Program-made: the position numbers and the translations under genes
In this document: piece by piece, positions 35,879 through 47,503 of the stretch
Layout: each line of letters starts with the position of its first letter
Position numbering within the stretch: position 1 is the stretch's first letter
Assembly (NCBI GenBank): GCA_947044365.1
Contig: OX345638.1
Span: 10,238,201-10,302,200, forward strand
Length of the DNA stretch: 64,000 nt
From: Petrosia ficiformis
Lineage: Eukaryota > Porifera > Demospongiae > Haplosclerida > Petrosiidae
Direction of reading: 5' to 3'
Notes under the pieces: model-generated
What the model saw: only the letters and a program-made list of their open reading frames with translations
The model's database searches: none
What the model was told of the DNA's origin: nothing

Positions 35879-36540
35879 TATAAATATAAATTATATAAAC
35901 TAACATGTCACTACTTATTACTTAGTATGATTATACTAGTCTCTTCCTTGTCTATACTATAAGTCTTACATTTTAGTCTCTGTATTATCTGAAAGAAGAA
36001 AGAAAGATCCACAATTCGTCTTGTGAAATATTCCACAAAGACAGCATAGACAGGTCCTCAAAACTGCTGACGTTCGAGTAACGTGCACAGCACATGACTT
36101 GAAATTGAAATAGGCGGAGTTTGAAAGTAATGGAGAATGCTTGGAGCCAGTACTCGATGTTGTAGCAACCACTACCCAAATTTTGTTTGCTTTTATGTAG
36201 TGCTTTGCTAGCGATAGTCATGATACAGGAGTAGTTATGTTTTGATGTGTCCAGATGCCTCCACGAGTCTTCTCAAGTCTGGAAACAGTAATCGTGAGTT
36301 ATAAACATTGTGATAACTTTATAACCGAAAGGTTTAAGAAGAATTCCTACGTTATTTTTTTTCCTTGTATAATTTGAAGTCTACCAGTACCTCTTTTGAA
36401 ATGTCAATGTTTTTATTTTTCCAGAAAAATTGCTAACACACACACAGACACACAGACACACGGACACACGGACACACAGACACACAGACACACAGACAAA
36501 ACGATTACCGTACCCTTCCGCCTACGCTACGCGGCGAGGG
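35656..36540. mobile_element. 885-bp transposon, copy 2 (inside an ankyrin exon)
   Basis: Same length and, by eye, same sequence as 31377-32261, flanked by TAAT. It lies after base 37 of a 99-bp ankyrin exon: 35619-35655 plus 36545-36606 total exactly 99 bp once the element and one TAAT are removed. The surrounding sequence differs from copy 1, so the two are separate insertions and not one segmental duplication. Confidence 0.9.
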
Positions 36541-38122
36541 TAATAACACTTTCACAACATCAACATGACCACTCTCAGATGACAAATGTAAAGGTGTTTG
36601 TTGATACTGTAGTAATAACAATCATTAGATACTTGTAATATCTTGTGTTTATGATAATAATAATAATAGTTAATTAAGTAGTTATTAAAGTTATGACATC
36701 ATAACAGTTTATTAGTTAATAATAATTATAACAAATACATATTACAGATATACATTAGCTATGTAATTAATTATATAATCAATACATAAATTATAATACA
36801 TAATATTTATTTAATATTTACTTACACCATCCTTTACATGAATATCAGCACCATGTGATAATAATACATTCACCACATCAACATGACCACTCTTAGACGA
36901 GTAATATAAAGGGGTTAGTCCATCCTGTAGTAATAACAATCATTAGATACTTGTAATATCTTGTGTTTATGATAATAATAATAATAGTTAATTAAGTATT
37001 TATTAATGTTATGACATCATAACAGGTTATTAGTTAATAATAATTATAACAAATATACATTACAGATATACATTAGCTATATAATTAATTATATAAATAC
37101 ATAAATTATAATACATAATATGTATTTAATATTTACTTACCCTATCCTTTACATGAATATCAGCACCATGTGATAATAATACATTCACCACATCAACATG
37201 ACCACTCTTAGACGAGTAATATAAAGGGGTTAGTCCATCCTGTAGTAATAACAATCATTAGATACTTGTAATATCTTGTGTTTATGATAATAATAATAAT
37301 AGTTAATTAAGTAGTTATTAATATTATGACATTATAACAGTTAATAATAATTATAACAATTATATATTACAGATATACATTAGCTATGTAATTAATTATA
37401 TAATTAATACATAAATTTAATATTTACATACCTCATCCTTTACATGAATATCAGCACCATGTGATAATAACACTTTCACAATATCAACATGACCACTCTC
37501 AGCTGACAAATGTAAAGCGGTTAGTCCATCCTGTAGTAATAACAATCATTTGATACTTGTAATATCTTGTGTTTATAATTATGATAATAATAATAATAGT
37601 TAATTAAGTAGTTATTAATGTTATGACAAACAGATTAATAATTACATGTAACAAAAATATTATACTACAGATATATAATAGCCATGTAATTAATTACAAT
37701 TAAAATCCTATATTTACACATAATACATGTGATACTACAAATATTCATTTCAATACAATATTAAGTAGTTTGTTAATCAGTATTGATGGTATTGAGTATG
37801 ATACTGATATTTTATATTACACATAATACATGTGTTCATATTAGCTTCAAATTTAATACAAATTCTGTTTAAAATGTGGGAATGGTATGTACATTTATCT
37901 ATTAAATGGTGTGACATATTGAAATAGAGGTGTTGTAGACCTGTATCAGTATCACTATCAATACTTGGACATTACTCAATACCAGAAATTTAAGATGTGG
38001 TATTGAAGTATTGAGTATCTTGATATCATATCACTCATCACTAACATATATATCACAAGAGTTAGAATTAGCTCCTACATGTACTATACAATATATTACT
38101 GTGTGTTGATATGATAACTCAC

Positions 38123-38321
38123 CCCACCATGTTTCTTATTAGGGTTAGCACCCTTGTTCAACAATAGTTTAGTTTCAGATACATGTTGATTCTTCACTGT
38201 TTTATACAGATCACCATCCTATAGTAATATATGAATATAGATATATAATTATTATCACACAACATAATACATACTAGTTTATATTGTTCCTCTTCTGTGA
38301 GTGTTTTTGATGATTGTAATT
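38123..38321 (-). CDS. gene B ankyrin-cap exons
   Basis: 38275-38321 (47 bp) encodes LQSSKTLTEEEQYKL and 38123-38218 (96 bp, 32 residues) encodes a degenerate ankyrin repeat (DGDLYKTVKNQHV then LLNKGANPNKKHGG). Phases join the COR exon end (phase 1) to the phase-0 ankyrin array. Confidence 0.65.
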
Positions 38322-39084
38322 CTAAATAATTATAAAAGATGAATATAACAAATGATATAGTATGTTATATGTTATTATACTGGAATCACATGTAAGCTAT
38401 AAATATCATTATTACTATTGGAAGTGTACTACTGATTTTGTTTCACTACTGGCTTTTAGACTACATAATTATGACATTACTGGAAGATTTGCAAACAATG
38501 AGATTTTTAGACAACAGAATATATGGTTCATGTGAAATGGCTCTTCGTTATCAAAACAAACAAATTATTTATCAAAATCATGTAACATTTTTATTTATTA
38601 CCTTAGTTCTTAACATGTATATATAGATAGATGAATAACAAGTAGTAATAACAATATTCATAGTTTACATGTGATTTAATTGTATACAAACGCCTGTGAC
38701 CACCTCTGGTGGTATAATAAAAGTGAGTTCATGGGAAGTATGTGGTTCAACCATTTTCAAGTTTTCTACTGTTCTAGTTCTATGACATTTAGGATGCATT
38801 AGCTCCATGACTACATGGTTAGCGTGCACGAATACAATAAATCCATTAACGCACGGATACCGGAAAATATCAGTTGTTGTATACGCGTATTGTCACTCGT
38901 CCTTCAGACTCATGACAATACTTCGTATCCAACTCATGATATTTACCGGTGTCTATGCGATAATATAAATATATACTAAACTTTGACACTTGCAGAAACA
39001 ATACAACTAGTATTTAGATACATCAATCATCATGTACATTCTGTGCACATGGAAACAACACAAAATATCATTACAACATCATAC

Positions 39085-42000
39085 CTTCATGAAACCAGGA
39101 AAGATGTCTGGTCTTATCAGCTGAGCATTTGACATTGCTTACATCACAGCAGAGCATTTCCTCATGTTCACTAACTAGATGGCAAAGATGGAATGAGGAA
39201 TCTGTACATCCTTCGATTTTACATCGAAACCCTTCCTGTGTAGAAGCCAGAGAATCAGTCCAGCCAAACGTGTGGACAATTGATTCTATACCTTGATGAA
39301 TCATACGACGGATATTGAAGCAGTTACGAGATGGACCGAAGTAGCGTATAGTTAATGATTTGACCTGATCTAGTAGATGTAGAACACCACCAAAATGTTG
39401 ACACCTCAGGACAACTTTGTTACGATAAACATCATTAACCAACTGAAATTGAGATGGAGAAACATGTCCCATGAGATAGACTACAAGTGATGTGAAGAGA
39501 CCATTAGGAATCAATTCATCATCCCATGTTAGATATAGAGGCTCAATAGCATCACTACTATCTTCAAATGGATCATCGATTATATCCAGGACACATGGAA
39601 TGAAATATCTTGTGTCGTTTGGGATCTGTAATCTGAGATATACAAATAGATATCTTCTTTCATTTGGGATCTGTGATATGATTAGTAAGCCTTCCATTAG
39701 CTTTAGGAAATCATCACAAGAGAAAACATCCTCTTCGAATTCCATGGTGTCTAGTAACTCTCGTTTGAACATTCCTTTTGTTTTAAGGCTCTTAATTGTG
39801 GCATTGTCATAACGATCATCTCCATATGAAACAGCAATTATCTGAGACAGCATATCAAATAACACTTGTGGGTCAAGAAACACCACGTGAGATAGAATAC
39901 CAGGGAAATGGAGATAAATGGACAGATTATGGAAGTACCACAAAGCAGCCAGTACCTCCTTACGTTGCATACCAACTGACTTTCCAATCTCAACACATTC
40001 ATCAAGGCTTATTATTCTTCGACCTTTTGTTTTGGATTTTAGCTCTACCTGGAAGAAGAACCATCGTGCAGGAACTTCAGCTCTAATGTAAGATCGACCT
40101 GTAATACGTCGGATTCTTTCAGCAATCTCTTCTTCATTTCTACCTCTACCCATATTGTTAACTGGAAAGATTATATCTTTACCTTTGGTGTAATCATGTC
40201 TGACGTCTTCATAATTCTTAAGCTCACTATGAAGACGCTCATTCTTCTCATCAAGGCTCTCTTTAAGTTCATTACTTTCTTGAAGCCTTTCATATTCATC
40301 ATAGCAAGTACCAATCACTATAAAGTGTGGCCTTCCGTGCTTTTGTACTCCTTTAAAGATTGGAGGACGAAGCTGAGACTTGCAACGAAAAAAGCTCTTT
40401 GTAAGCTGCGTAGTGCTCATCTGTCTTTTCTCACCTTCACCAACTTTTCTCCCATGCACTGAATAGAAGAAATTTGCAGCATCATCAAGCTTTTCATCAA
40501 GCCTAAAAAGAACCATATTGAGAGAATGATAACGAAGTAGTGCTGGAGCAATATCTAGGAAAGCAGCCTGACCTCCTAAGTCAACACCATACATCATATG
40601 AGTGTTATACAATTCGTCAGATTTCTTTACTTCAGTAATCAATTGAAGAAGTTCTTAATTTAAAGTAGTAGAATCAGTAGATAGAGATTCTGAGGGCTTC
40701 TTTTTTGGCATTGCTTGCGATGTTAGTAATGGCTTCTCTTTGGACTCTTGTACTCCAGAAATCGATTGTAGCTGTTCTTCATCTGAAGAGTGGTCAGTAG
40801 GCGGAGGCTTATTCTTTGGCATTACATGTGATGTAAGTAATGGCTGCCCTTTGAACTCTTGTACTCCAGAAATCAATTGTAACTGTTTCTTATCTGGAGA
40901 ATAGTCAGTAGGCACAGACTCATCAGGTTTCTTTTTTGGTGTCCTTTGTGATAGGACTAATAGCTTCTCTTTGGACTCTTGTACTCCAGACATCGATTGT
41001 AGCTGTTCTTCATCTGAAGAGTGGTCAGTAGGCTGAGGCTTATTCTTTGGCATTACATGTGATGTAAGTAATGGCTGCTCTCTGGACTCTTGTACTCCAG
41101 ACATTAATTGTAACTGTTCCTTATCTGGAGAATAGTCAGTAGGGAGAGACTCATTAGGTTTCTTTTTTGGTTTCATTTGTAATGGGACTAATGGCTTCTC
41201 TTTGGACTCTTGTACTATGGACATTGGTTGTAGCTGTTCCTTATCTGGAGAATAGTCAGTAGGCACAGACTCATCAGGTTTCTTTTTTGGTGTCATTTGT
41301 AATGGGACTAATGGCTTCTCTTTGGACTCTTGTACTCTGGACATCAATTGTAGCTGATCGTTATCTCGAGATTGGTCAGTAGGTAGAGAGTTGAGAGGCA
41401 TCTTCTTTGGAGTCCTTAGTGATGAGAATAATGACTTCCATTTAGACCCTTTCACTTTAGATATTGATTGTAGCTGTTCTTTATCTTGAGAATGGTCAGT
41501 GGGCAGAGAGTCATGAGGTTTCTTTTTTGGCATTGCTAGCGATGTGAGCAATGGCTTCTCTTTGGACTCTTTTACTTCAGAAATTGACTGCAGCTGTTCT
41601 TCATCTGAAGAGTGGTCAGTAGGCTGAGGCTTATTCTTTGGCATTACATGTGATGTAAGTAATGGCTGCTCTCTGGACTCTTGTACTCCAGACATTAATT
41701 GTAACTGTTCCTTATCTGGAGAATAGTCAGTAGGGAGAGACTCATTAGGTTTCTTTTTTGGTTTCATTTGTAATGGGACTAATGGCTTCTCTTTGGACTC
41801 TTGTACTATGGACATTGGTTGTAGCTTATCGTTATCTCGAGATTGGTCAGTAGGTAGAGAGTAGAGAGGCATCTTCTTTGGAGTCCTTAGTGATGAGAAT
41901 AATGACTTCCATTTAGACCCTTTCACTTTAGATATTGATTGCAGCTGTTCTTTATCTTGAGAATGGTCAGTAGGCAGAGAGTCATGAGGTTTCTTCTTTG

Positions 42001-42540
42001 GCATTGCTAGCGATGTGAGCAATGGCTTCTCTTTGGACTCTTTTACTTCAGAAATTGACTGCAGCTGTTCTTTATCTTGACAATGGTCAATGGGCAGAGA
42101 ATCGTGAGGCTTCTTCTTTGGTGTCACTTGTGAGGTGAGTGGTGTCTGTTCTACAGATTCTATTTCTTCTTGTGAGGTATTCTTCACTTGATTTTCATTC
42201 AATTCTTGTAATTCTTGAGGTTCAGTTTCATCATTTTGAGTTCGAACACTGTACTTTATGGCCTGAAGGAATTTGATTTTCATGGTCTCGGGATCTGCTG
42301 ATGTCCAAAAGCAGCTTTCATCAGACATGATAACATCATCACGTTCCTCTTTACTAACCAAACGTACCTCGGGAGCTTTAGCAACAGGAGTGCTGTGATG
42401 TTCAGTGACTGGTTCCTTTCTCAATAGCAGATTTAATAAGGACGTCTTGCCAACTCCTGATGCGCCAAAGAGTGCAAAGCTTGTCCACTTCACACTGACG
42501 AATCCTTTCTTTTGGGCATTCTCCAGTATTAGTAAAAGTT
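39085..42540 (-). pseudogene. gene B Roc/COR GTPase exon with expanded repeat linker
   Basis: Begins ELLLILENAQKKGFVSVKW; P-loop FALFGASGVGKTS follows at once. About 12 imperfect repeats of 30-40 residues come next, with motifs such as SKEKPLLTS, MPKKKPHDSLPTDHS and DKEQLQSIS, including a five-repeat block present twice. Then TAA at 40655-40657, then Roc switch II GVDLGGQAAF, G4-like FIVIGTCYDEY, G5-like FPVNNMGRG and a COR-like region (VPARWFFFQVELKSK, WYFHNLSIYLHFPGILSHVV). P-loop to DLGGQ spacing is about 630 residues, against about 350 in gene A and roughly 40-60 in ordinary Roc domains. Confidence 0.8.
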
Positions 42541-42754
42541 CTGTATAATAAAGTATAATTATAAAATGATAACTTGTTTGTTGAATAGAATATTAAATTC
42601 AATTTTGAGATTACATTTATTGTAAACCCAGAAATGTTAGCTGGACATTAACTATGTTAGCAATTGTGAGATTACATTAAATTAAATAGCTGTTAATTAT
42701 TATAGCTGTTAGTTCACATATAATGATTTGGTAGTATGACTGTTTATGTGAAAC

Positions 42755-42825
42755 ATCATGATAGTTTTGTGGTTAAAGTGTTTGACTCTCATTGTGATGG
42801 TCCAGGATCAAATCCTGGCATGACA
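42755..42825 (+). ncRNA. tRNA-like sequence (tRNA relic or tRNA-derived SINE)
   Basis: ATAGTTTTGTGGTTAAAGTG resembles a pol III A box, and CCAGG-ATCAAAT-CCTGG is a perfect 5-bp T arm with a 7-base loop (B box). The acceptor strands CATCATG and CATGACA pair at five of seven positions. The anticodon arm is unclear, so it is unlikely to be functional. It lies in a gene B intron and is absent from the same intron of gene A. Confidence 0.35.
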
Positions 42826-42938
42826 ATGTTGTTCATATGTCTTAATATCAAAAATGTCATTAATGGATGCTTAAAGTGTGAATGTTAGCTAAAACACTAA
42901 AATATAAAGATCATTGACTTCTCCAGGTTGACAGTATA

Positions 42939-43236
42939 CAGGGGTGGATCCAGAAGCAGTGAAAAGGTGGTACAAAGAACTGGGTGTGCAGAAATATTTG
43001 CTCATTATTTATTCATAATAGGTGTGGCTATCCAATACACATGCACATAATAATATTTTGCATATTAAGCATTTCTTTATATGTAATTAATGAGTTCATA
43101 ATTATTAAGGTACACAGAGTAGAAGTCGATATAACGGCGAATATTTCAAAGGTGTGCCCTCAGGTAGCTATGAATCTCATTAATGAGTAAAAAAGGGGAT
43201 ACAAAAGCACCCTGAAACCCCCTGGATCTGCCCCTG
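42939..43236. mobile_element. hAT-like MITE in gene B intron
   Basis: Starts CAGGGGTGGATCCAG and ends CTGGATCTGCCCCTG. GTATA flanks both sides, and gene A has an uninterrupted GGTATAAGAGC at the corresponding place. 298 bp, noncoding. Confidence 0.75.
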
Positions 43237-43337
43237 GTATAAAAGAAAATGAATATAACTTCATTTCCTGTTGAAGTATTAAAACATTTATTATTATATA
43301 CTTTTTATCTATTTCATATATATATAATTATCATCAC

Positions 43338-43386
43338 CTTGTGGAGTAGGTTCACTCTCTATTGCTCCCTTTATGTGTGGTGCAAT
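43338..43386 (-). CDS. gene B 49-bp linker exon
   Basis: Encodes IAPHIKGAIESEPTPQ between acceptor TTTCATAG and donor GTGATG. Starts phase 0 and ends phase 1, matching both neighbours. Gene A has the same exon at 62863-62911 with one residue difference (Glu for Gly). Confidence 0.7.
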
Positions 43387-43445
43387 CTATGAAACAAAAA
43401 TGTAATTATAATTATATGTCCACTAACATCAAAATACAAACATAC

Positions 43446-44332
43446 CGTATTCTGTATGTTAGGATATACAAAGTGACTTCTGTAGTCTCTGAGTTCTAAT
43501 ATTCTGCATATTTTTAAATCTGCGAGGGAAGTTAGCTGTTCCCTTGTCAACTCAAACCTGTTGAGGTAATCTTCAGCACAGTAACAGAATACTAAGAGGA
43601 GAGAACCTCGAGAAACAGCAAGTAGATGGACTGATAAATCGTTACAGCCTAACACGTAACAGAGGGAATCACGCAGACATGAAATATCGGAGAGCATCAT
43701 GTCATAGTATGTTTCATCCACTTGTAAAATAAAAATATTATCACTCTCGCGATTGAACAAGATTCCCGGACAGTCCTTCAATCTACGTTCACGACAATAT
43801 TTGTAGAAGATATAGAAGTACTCCAACCATTTTTTATGTAGCTCCGGATATAAAGCATTCAAAAATACTTTTGAGATAAGAGCTATTGGCTTAAAATTGA
43901 ACCAAGACACGCGTATACTTTGGAGGTAATTATTTAACTGATGAAAGCTTGCTATCTCTTGTGGTACATGAAGCCCTAGCCGATTTTGTAATAATCTGAC
44001 TATTTCGTCGATAGGTAGTGGTATCCATCTCTTCCGGTCATACAAAGAGCCATTTACTTCAAGGTGAAGATTTTACATTGTTAAGGAATAACAGTCGTTA
44101 AATACCCCTATGATGTTCCTAGTCTGTGCTAGTAACGAAATGTCGATATCTAAATTAGGTTTCAATAGAGAAGACAATGTAGGGGAATCTTGCTGTAGTA
44201 GAATGAACTTTGGGTAGTATTCTTTTCTCTTTTGTGAACAAAGATGTCCCTGCATCCAGTCATCAACAGTGCAATTTCCACATCCACACTTTAGAGGTAA
44301 GAACAACTGTTTATCTTCTATTTCAGGGTCAC
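43446..44332 (-). pseudogene. gene B N-terminal module exon
   Basis: After acceptor TTGTATAG: DPEIEDKQLFLPLKCGCGNC then TVDDWMQGHLC, corresponding to KQLFLRQTCGCGKC in gene A. TAA at 44073-44075 interrupts it after LTM; the frame then continues to the donor at 43445. The second half has RVDETYYDMMLSDI-like sequence (VDETYYDM) and GSLLLVFCYCAEDYLNRFEL. I remember this Cys-rich start plus FCY segment from sponge and cnidarian Death-domain and NLR-like proteins; it has no name or role I can give. Confidence 0.7.
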
Positions 44333-45753
44333 CTATACAACAAAAAAAGCATATGAAAATTAAAATGTCAGCTACACGCTTTTTTTGGTCCCAGAAGCAA
44401 CCTTAGAGAGCCTAAATATTGCCTTGGGGGAGCACATCTCCTACACTATGGAGCGTTTTGCTTTGCATGGTCCTTGTTTCCTCCTAAATAAACAGGATAT
44501 TTTGAGAATACATATCTCTAGGATAGCTTTGTGGTGTCCAACATAATTTTAGTAATCATGGCAAATATTATCATGCCTGAAATACAACCTATTACAGATA
44601 TCATTTTCATTATCTACTTTTAAATGTTGTTTTAAAACTTTAGGAATACATTTCAGCTAGAACAGCTATTTAGTTCCAGTTTTTATGTAAGCTACAAGTA
44701 GTTGTCATTCTGCTACTACTGCACACATTCCATTAATTAACAGCTTACTGGAATGACTTTAGCTATGCATATACCAACAAGGACAGATCTGTGGTTGTAA
44801 ATGTGTGCTACAGCACATTGCCTGTTATATATGTATGTTTAGAATTTCAGATTGGGTGGGGGGACTCAAAAGGATAACAGAATCAAAAGACATACTCTTG
44901 TGATGGCTTTGAGTACCACAGTTATTACTTTATCCTGGGCACTCAAGTTGGGGTTGGGTTGGGTTGCTTCACTTCACTACTGTCTCCAAAGTTCTTCTCT
45001 CTCTTTGTCTAATTTGACTACACTAAATGGGGCTTACTATGAAGGCATGTGGTACTGACATTAATATTATGCTAAATGTTGTTACACAGTACTAAAATTA
45101 GAACCATGTTTCAATACCAAGAATTCTTGATTAGTATGTGTGAATAATTAAGTAGGTGAGCATTCGGTGCGCCCCATTTGTATAGGAGTCCCAATTAAAA
45201 GTGTACCCTATGCTAAATCTGCTCTCTCATTCATGCTTATAATATAAGTCACATGATGGAGATCACTTCAAAAACTGAGTGACCATAGAGTTTAACTTCC
45301 AATCAGTACAAGGAAGGTAACTACTGTCATCTTCAGACTATCTTTTGCAATTATTACAAAAGTCCTTGAAATACTCTTAGGAAGATTCAGAACTATTATT
45401 GTAACAAGATATTGGTGTTTTTTTTGTAGTAGTTGGGGGGTTTGGAGTTCAAACCATTAAATTAAAATTCACCAATTAATCCACTAATGCACATGGGCGA
45501 TCTAAACCTTTTTCCGATAGGCGAGTGCTTGAAAGCTTAGTAGTCCAAAGGGCAACACCCCCACATAGAGTGACAAACGTTCAGGTTAAAATAATCACAA
45601 AATTATCCTATGCCTCCTAAATTGCTTAGTAATCAGGGCCCTGGGACAAAAGTCCTCCTTGCCCGTATCCATCCCCCTCAATGGTCTCCCTTGTCCAGCC
45701 CTCTCAGCAGGTCTAATATTATATCTATACATACCATGTTTTCTTTTACGGAG

Positions 45754-45880
45754 GGATCTCTCATCATTGTCTGTTATGCTCTGCCTCATCTGCGTTAAGA
45801 GAAGAGAAGACTATTATAGTGACAAGTAATGAAGGAGATTTGAAAAACGCTAAAGTAGTTTTTGTTACTAGACATCTTTA
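45754..45880 (+). pseudogene. plus-strand relic of the FCY effector-like module
   Basis: EGSLIIVCYALPHL is followed, after a one-base shift, by REEKTIIVTSNEGDLKNAKV. It matches NSIIVFCYAPPHLHEEL..VTDNEGDLRKTKV of the gene C exon 14302-14874, but runs in the opposite orientation to all three receptor genes. Confidence 0.6.
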
Positions 45881-46128
45881 TGATTACTTTTTCATAGGTC
45901 TGATGTATGTTTATATCTATATAATATTCTTGTGTCACATACATGTTTCATACGTAGTTAAGGAGGTTGCATGAGGGGATTAGTCATTTTATGGTCATGG
46001 AATGTAAACAAACACATGTGTGAGCTACAGCAAGACCAATAAGACGAAATCCACTTAATGCAAACTGTAATTACTATTTGCTATAGCAGAAATACATTTG
46101 CAAACCCTATACAAGAACTGTTAAAAAT

Positions 46129-46178
46129 GACACAGAATTGAAAAACAAGTAACTATATAGTTACTCAATTCTGTGTCT
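46129..46178. repeat. 50-bp palindrome
   Basis: GACACAGAATTGA and TCAATTCTGTGTC flank GTAACTATATAGTTAC. Its AACTATATAGTT centre recurs in the palindrome at 62688-62719. Confidence 0.7.
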
Positions 46179-47447
46179 GCAAAGGGTGTGGCTACCCAGG
46201 CTAGTGTTATAATTATAATGATATTCATAACAATGATAATTATATTCACAATACAAGAATGCAGTAATTAACTGCCCCACACATCTAAATGTGCAGCAGA
46301 ACAGGTTTAGTATATGCATGTCTGCAGACCCTTCCTCCTCCAAGTCAAAGATGTGGCTATGCCAGACTAAATATGCTATTGAGTTTCAGACATGAGGGAA
46401 TCATTTCAGACATGAGGGAATCATCAGCAAATATGGCTTCTTGTTTCATGAAGTTATTTATAACAATTAATGCTATTAATTTTATTGCTGTGCAATATTA
46501 CCATGATAATGTTATATAAATATATTCACCTCGAGCTCTGCCGACAATGAATTATACACAGAAGGGTGATAACACAACAGAGATAGCATGTGTCTCTGGT
46601 AAGTAGTAGCACTTTGCTTCTCTTCTCTTGTCATTAATATCGGTAATTATGGCCCGCAGGGCCATCCCTATGATTGCTTTCCCACGGGTTCGATGTATGT
46701 TTATATATATATATATTTTTTTTTTCTTGTGTCCACTTACGCGAGTATGCGTTGTATACGTAGTTAAGGAAGTGACATCATTCCCGGGGGCTTGGTCAAT
46801 TAATGGGCGTGGCGCGTAAAAGAACGCACGATCATTGATCAAGCTCTACACAGCAGCAGAAAGAAATCTGTGTAGCTTATGTAGAAACTGGAACTAATAG
46901 CTAGCTATTCTGCCTGAAATATATTCCTAAAGTTCTACAAGGTCCTTTGAAAGGTCAGGAGAGTAGATAATCAAAATAATAAGCTGTTGTCTTTCATGCT
47001 TGATAAAGTCAGCCATGATTACCGAATGCTGGACACCACAAAGCAGTCATAGAGATATGTTTATCTTTACTTAAATTTGTAAAGCAATCATAGGGATGTG
47101 TTTTTTCTCTATATACACTTGTTTCCACATGTAATTGCACACGTCCATATCACAAATATTAAATTAGAAAATGTTGATATATCGATAACCAAAATAAATA
47201 TTAGGTGGAGAGAGTGGAAGCAGCACACACCCATAAATTTCACACTCTCGTAATAATAATTATACGACATGGTGTATATATAATAGTGTGAAACATTGCG
47301 ACCCTTAAAAGACGGGTATCAATTCTGGAATTACTAATATCAAATCATAAATCCACCATGAATATATGAATTATTCTTAATAATTATTGAGATATATTGC
47401 CCACGACTACTGCTATTAGCACAAGGTCATTACTTATAAATAATTAC

Positions 47448-47503
47448 CTGTTTAGGTGGTTCATCGTGTGGAAAATCACGGAAATCATCAACTTGTGGCA
47501 TAT
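47448..47503 (-). CDS. small linker exon after the gene B Death domain
   Basis: A 56-bp block with acceptor CTCATAG and donor GTAATT encodes DMPQVDDFRDFPHDEPPKQ. Its start phase fits the Death-domain exon (phase 1) and it ends in phase 0. The next candidate exon (44332) needs phase 1, so either an exon is missing or the Death-domain transcript is a separate short gene. Confidence 0.5.

Larger units (their letters stand above)
31214..37530 (-). repeat. gene B ankyrin exon array, 15 exon-intron units
   Basis: Each 99-bp exon is one 33-residue ankyrin repeat (GLTPLH..S.SGHVDIV..LLSHGADIHVKD), phase 0 at both ends, with acceptor CTACAG and donor GTAAGT. Exons: 31214-31312, 32432-32530, 32750-32848, 33078-33176, 33400-33498, 33718-33816, 34040-34138, 34360-34458, 34680-34778, 34991-35089, 35301-35399, 35619-35655 joined to 36545-36606, 36826-36924, 37141-37239, 37432-37530. 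Introns of about 220 bp are almost as alike as the exons (TTAATTAAGTAGTTATTAAT, GACATCATAACAGGTTATTA), so whole exon-intron units of about 320 bp were duplicated. Ankyrin repeats form a protein-binding solenoid. Confidence 0.9.
30638..44332 (-). pseudogene. gene B: Roc/COR-ankyrin receptor-like gene, recently inactivated
   Basis: Exons from 5' (right): 43446-44332, 43338-43386, 39085-42540, 38275-38321, 38123-38218, fifteen 99-bp ankyrin exons (31214-37530) and 30638-30712. Splice phases agree with gene A throughout. Lesions: TAA at 44073-44075 (gene A has Glu), TAA at 40655-40657 (gene A has Glu), an 885-bp transposon inside the ankyrin exon 35619-36606, and a one-base shift in the last exon giving an early stop. 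Otherwise long frames of about 1.8 and 1.6 kb remain open, so decay is recent. A Death-domain exon at 49.5-49.8 kb may be its true start, but the phases leave a missing exon between. Confidence 0.75.
44470..47100. repeat. large imperfect inverted repeat
   Basis: 44470-44730 and the reverse complement of about 46840-47100 share TATCTCTA..GCTTTGTGGTGTCCA, AATCATGGC, AACTTTAGGAATA.ATTTCAG and TAGTTCCAGTTT. A third, direct copy of the right part lies at about 45862-46000 (GATGTATGTTTATAT, ATACGTAGTTAAGGA). No gene frame explains it. Confidence 0.55.

Noticed and set aside
39492..40462. Plus-strand frames of 88-106 codons opposite the gene B GTPase exon
   Set aside because: Shadows of the minus-strand Roc/COR coding sequence; the same shadows occur opposite gene A at 60247-61172.
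44852..45058. 68-codon plus-strand frame near 44.9 kb
   Set aside because: No recognisable motif; it partly overlaps the 105-bp direct repeat also found at 47.9 kb.
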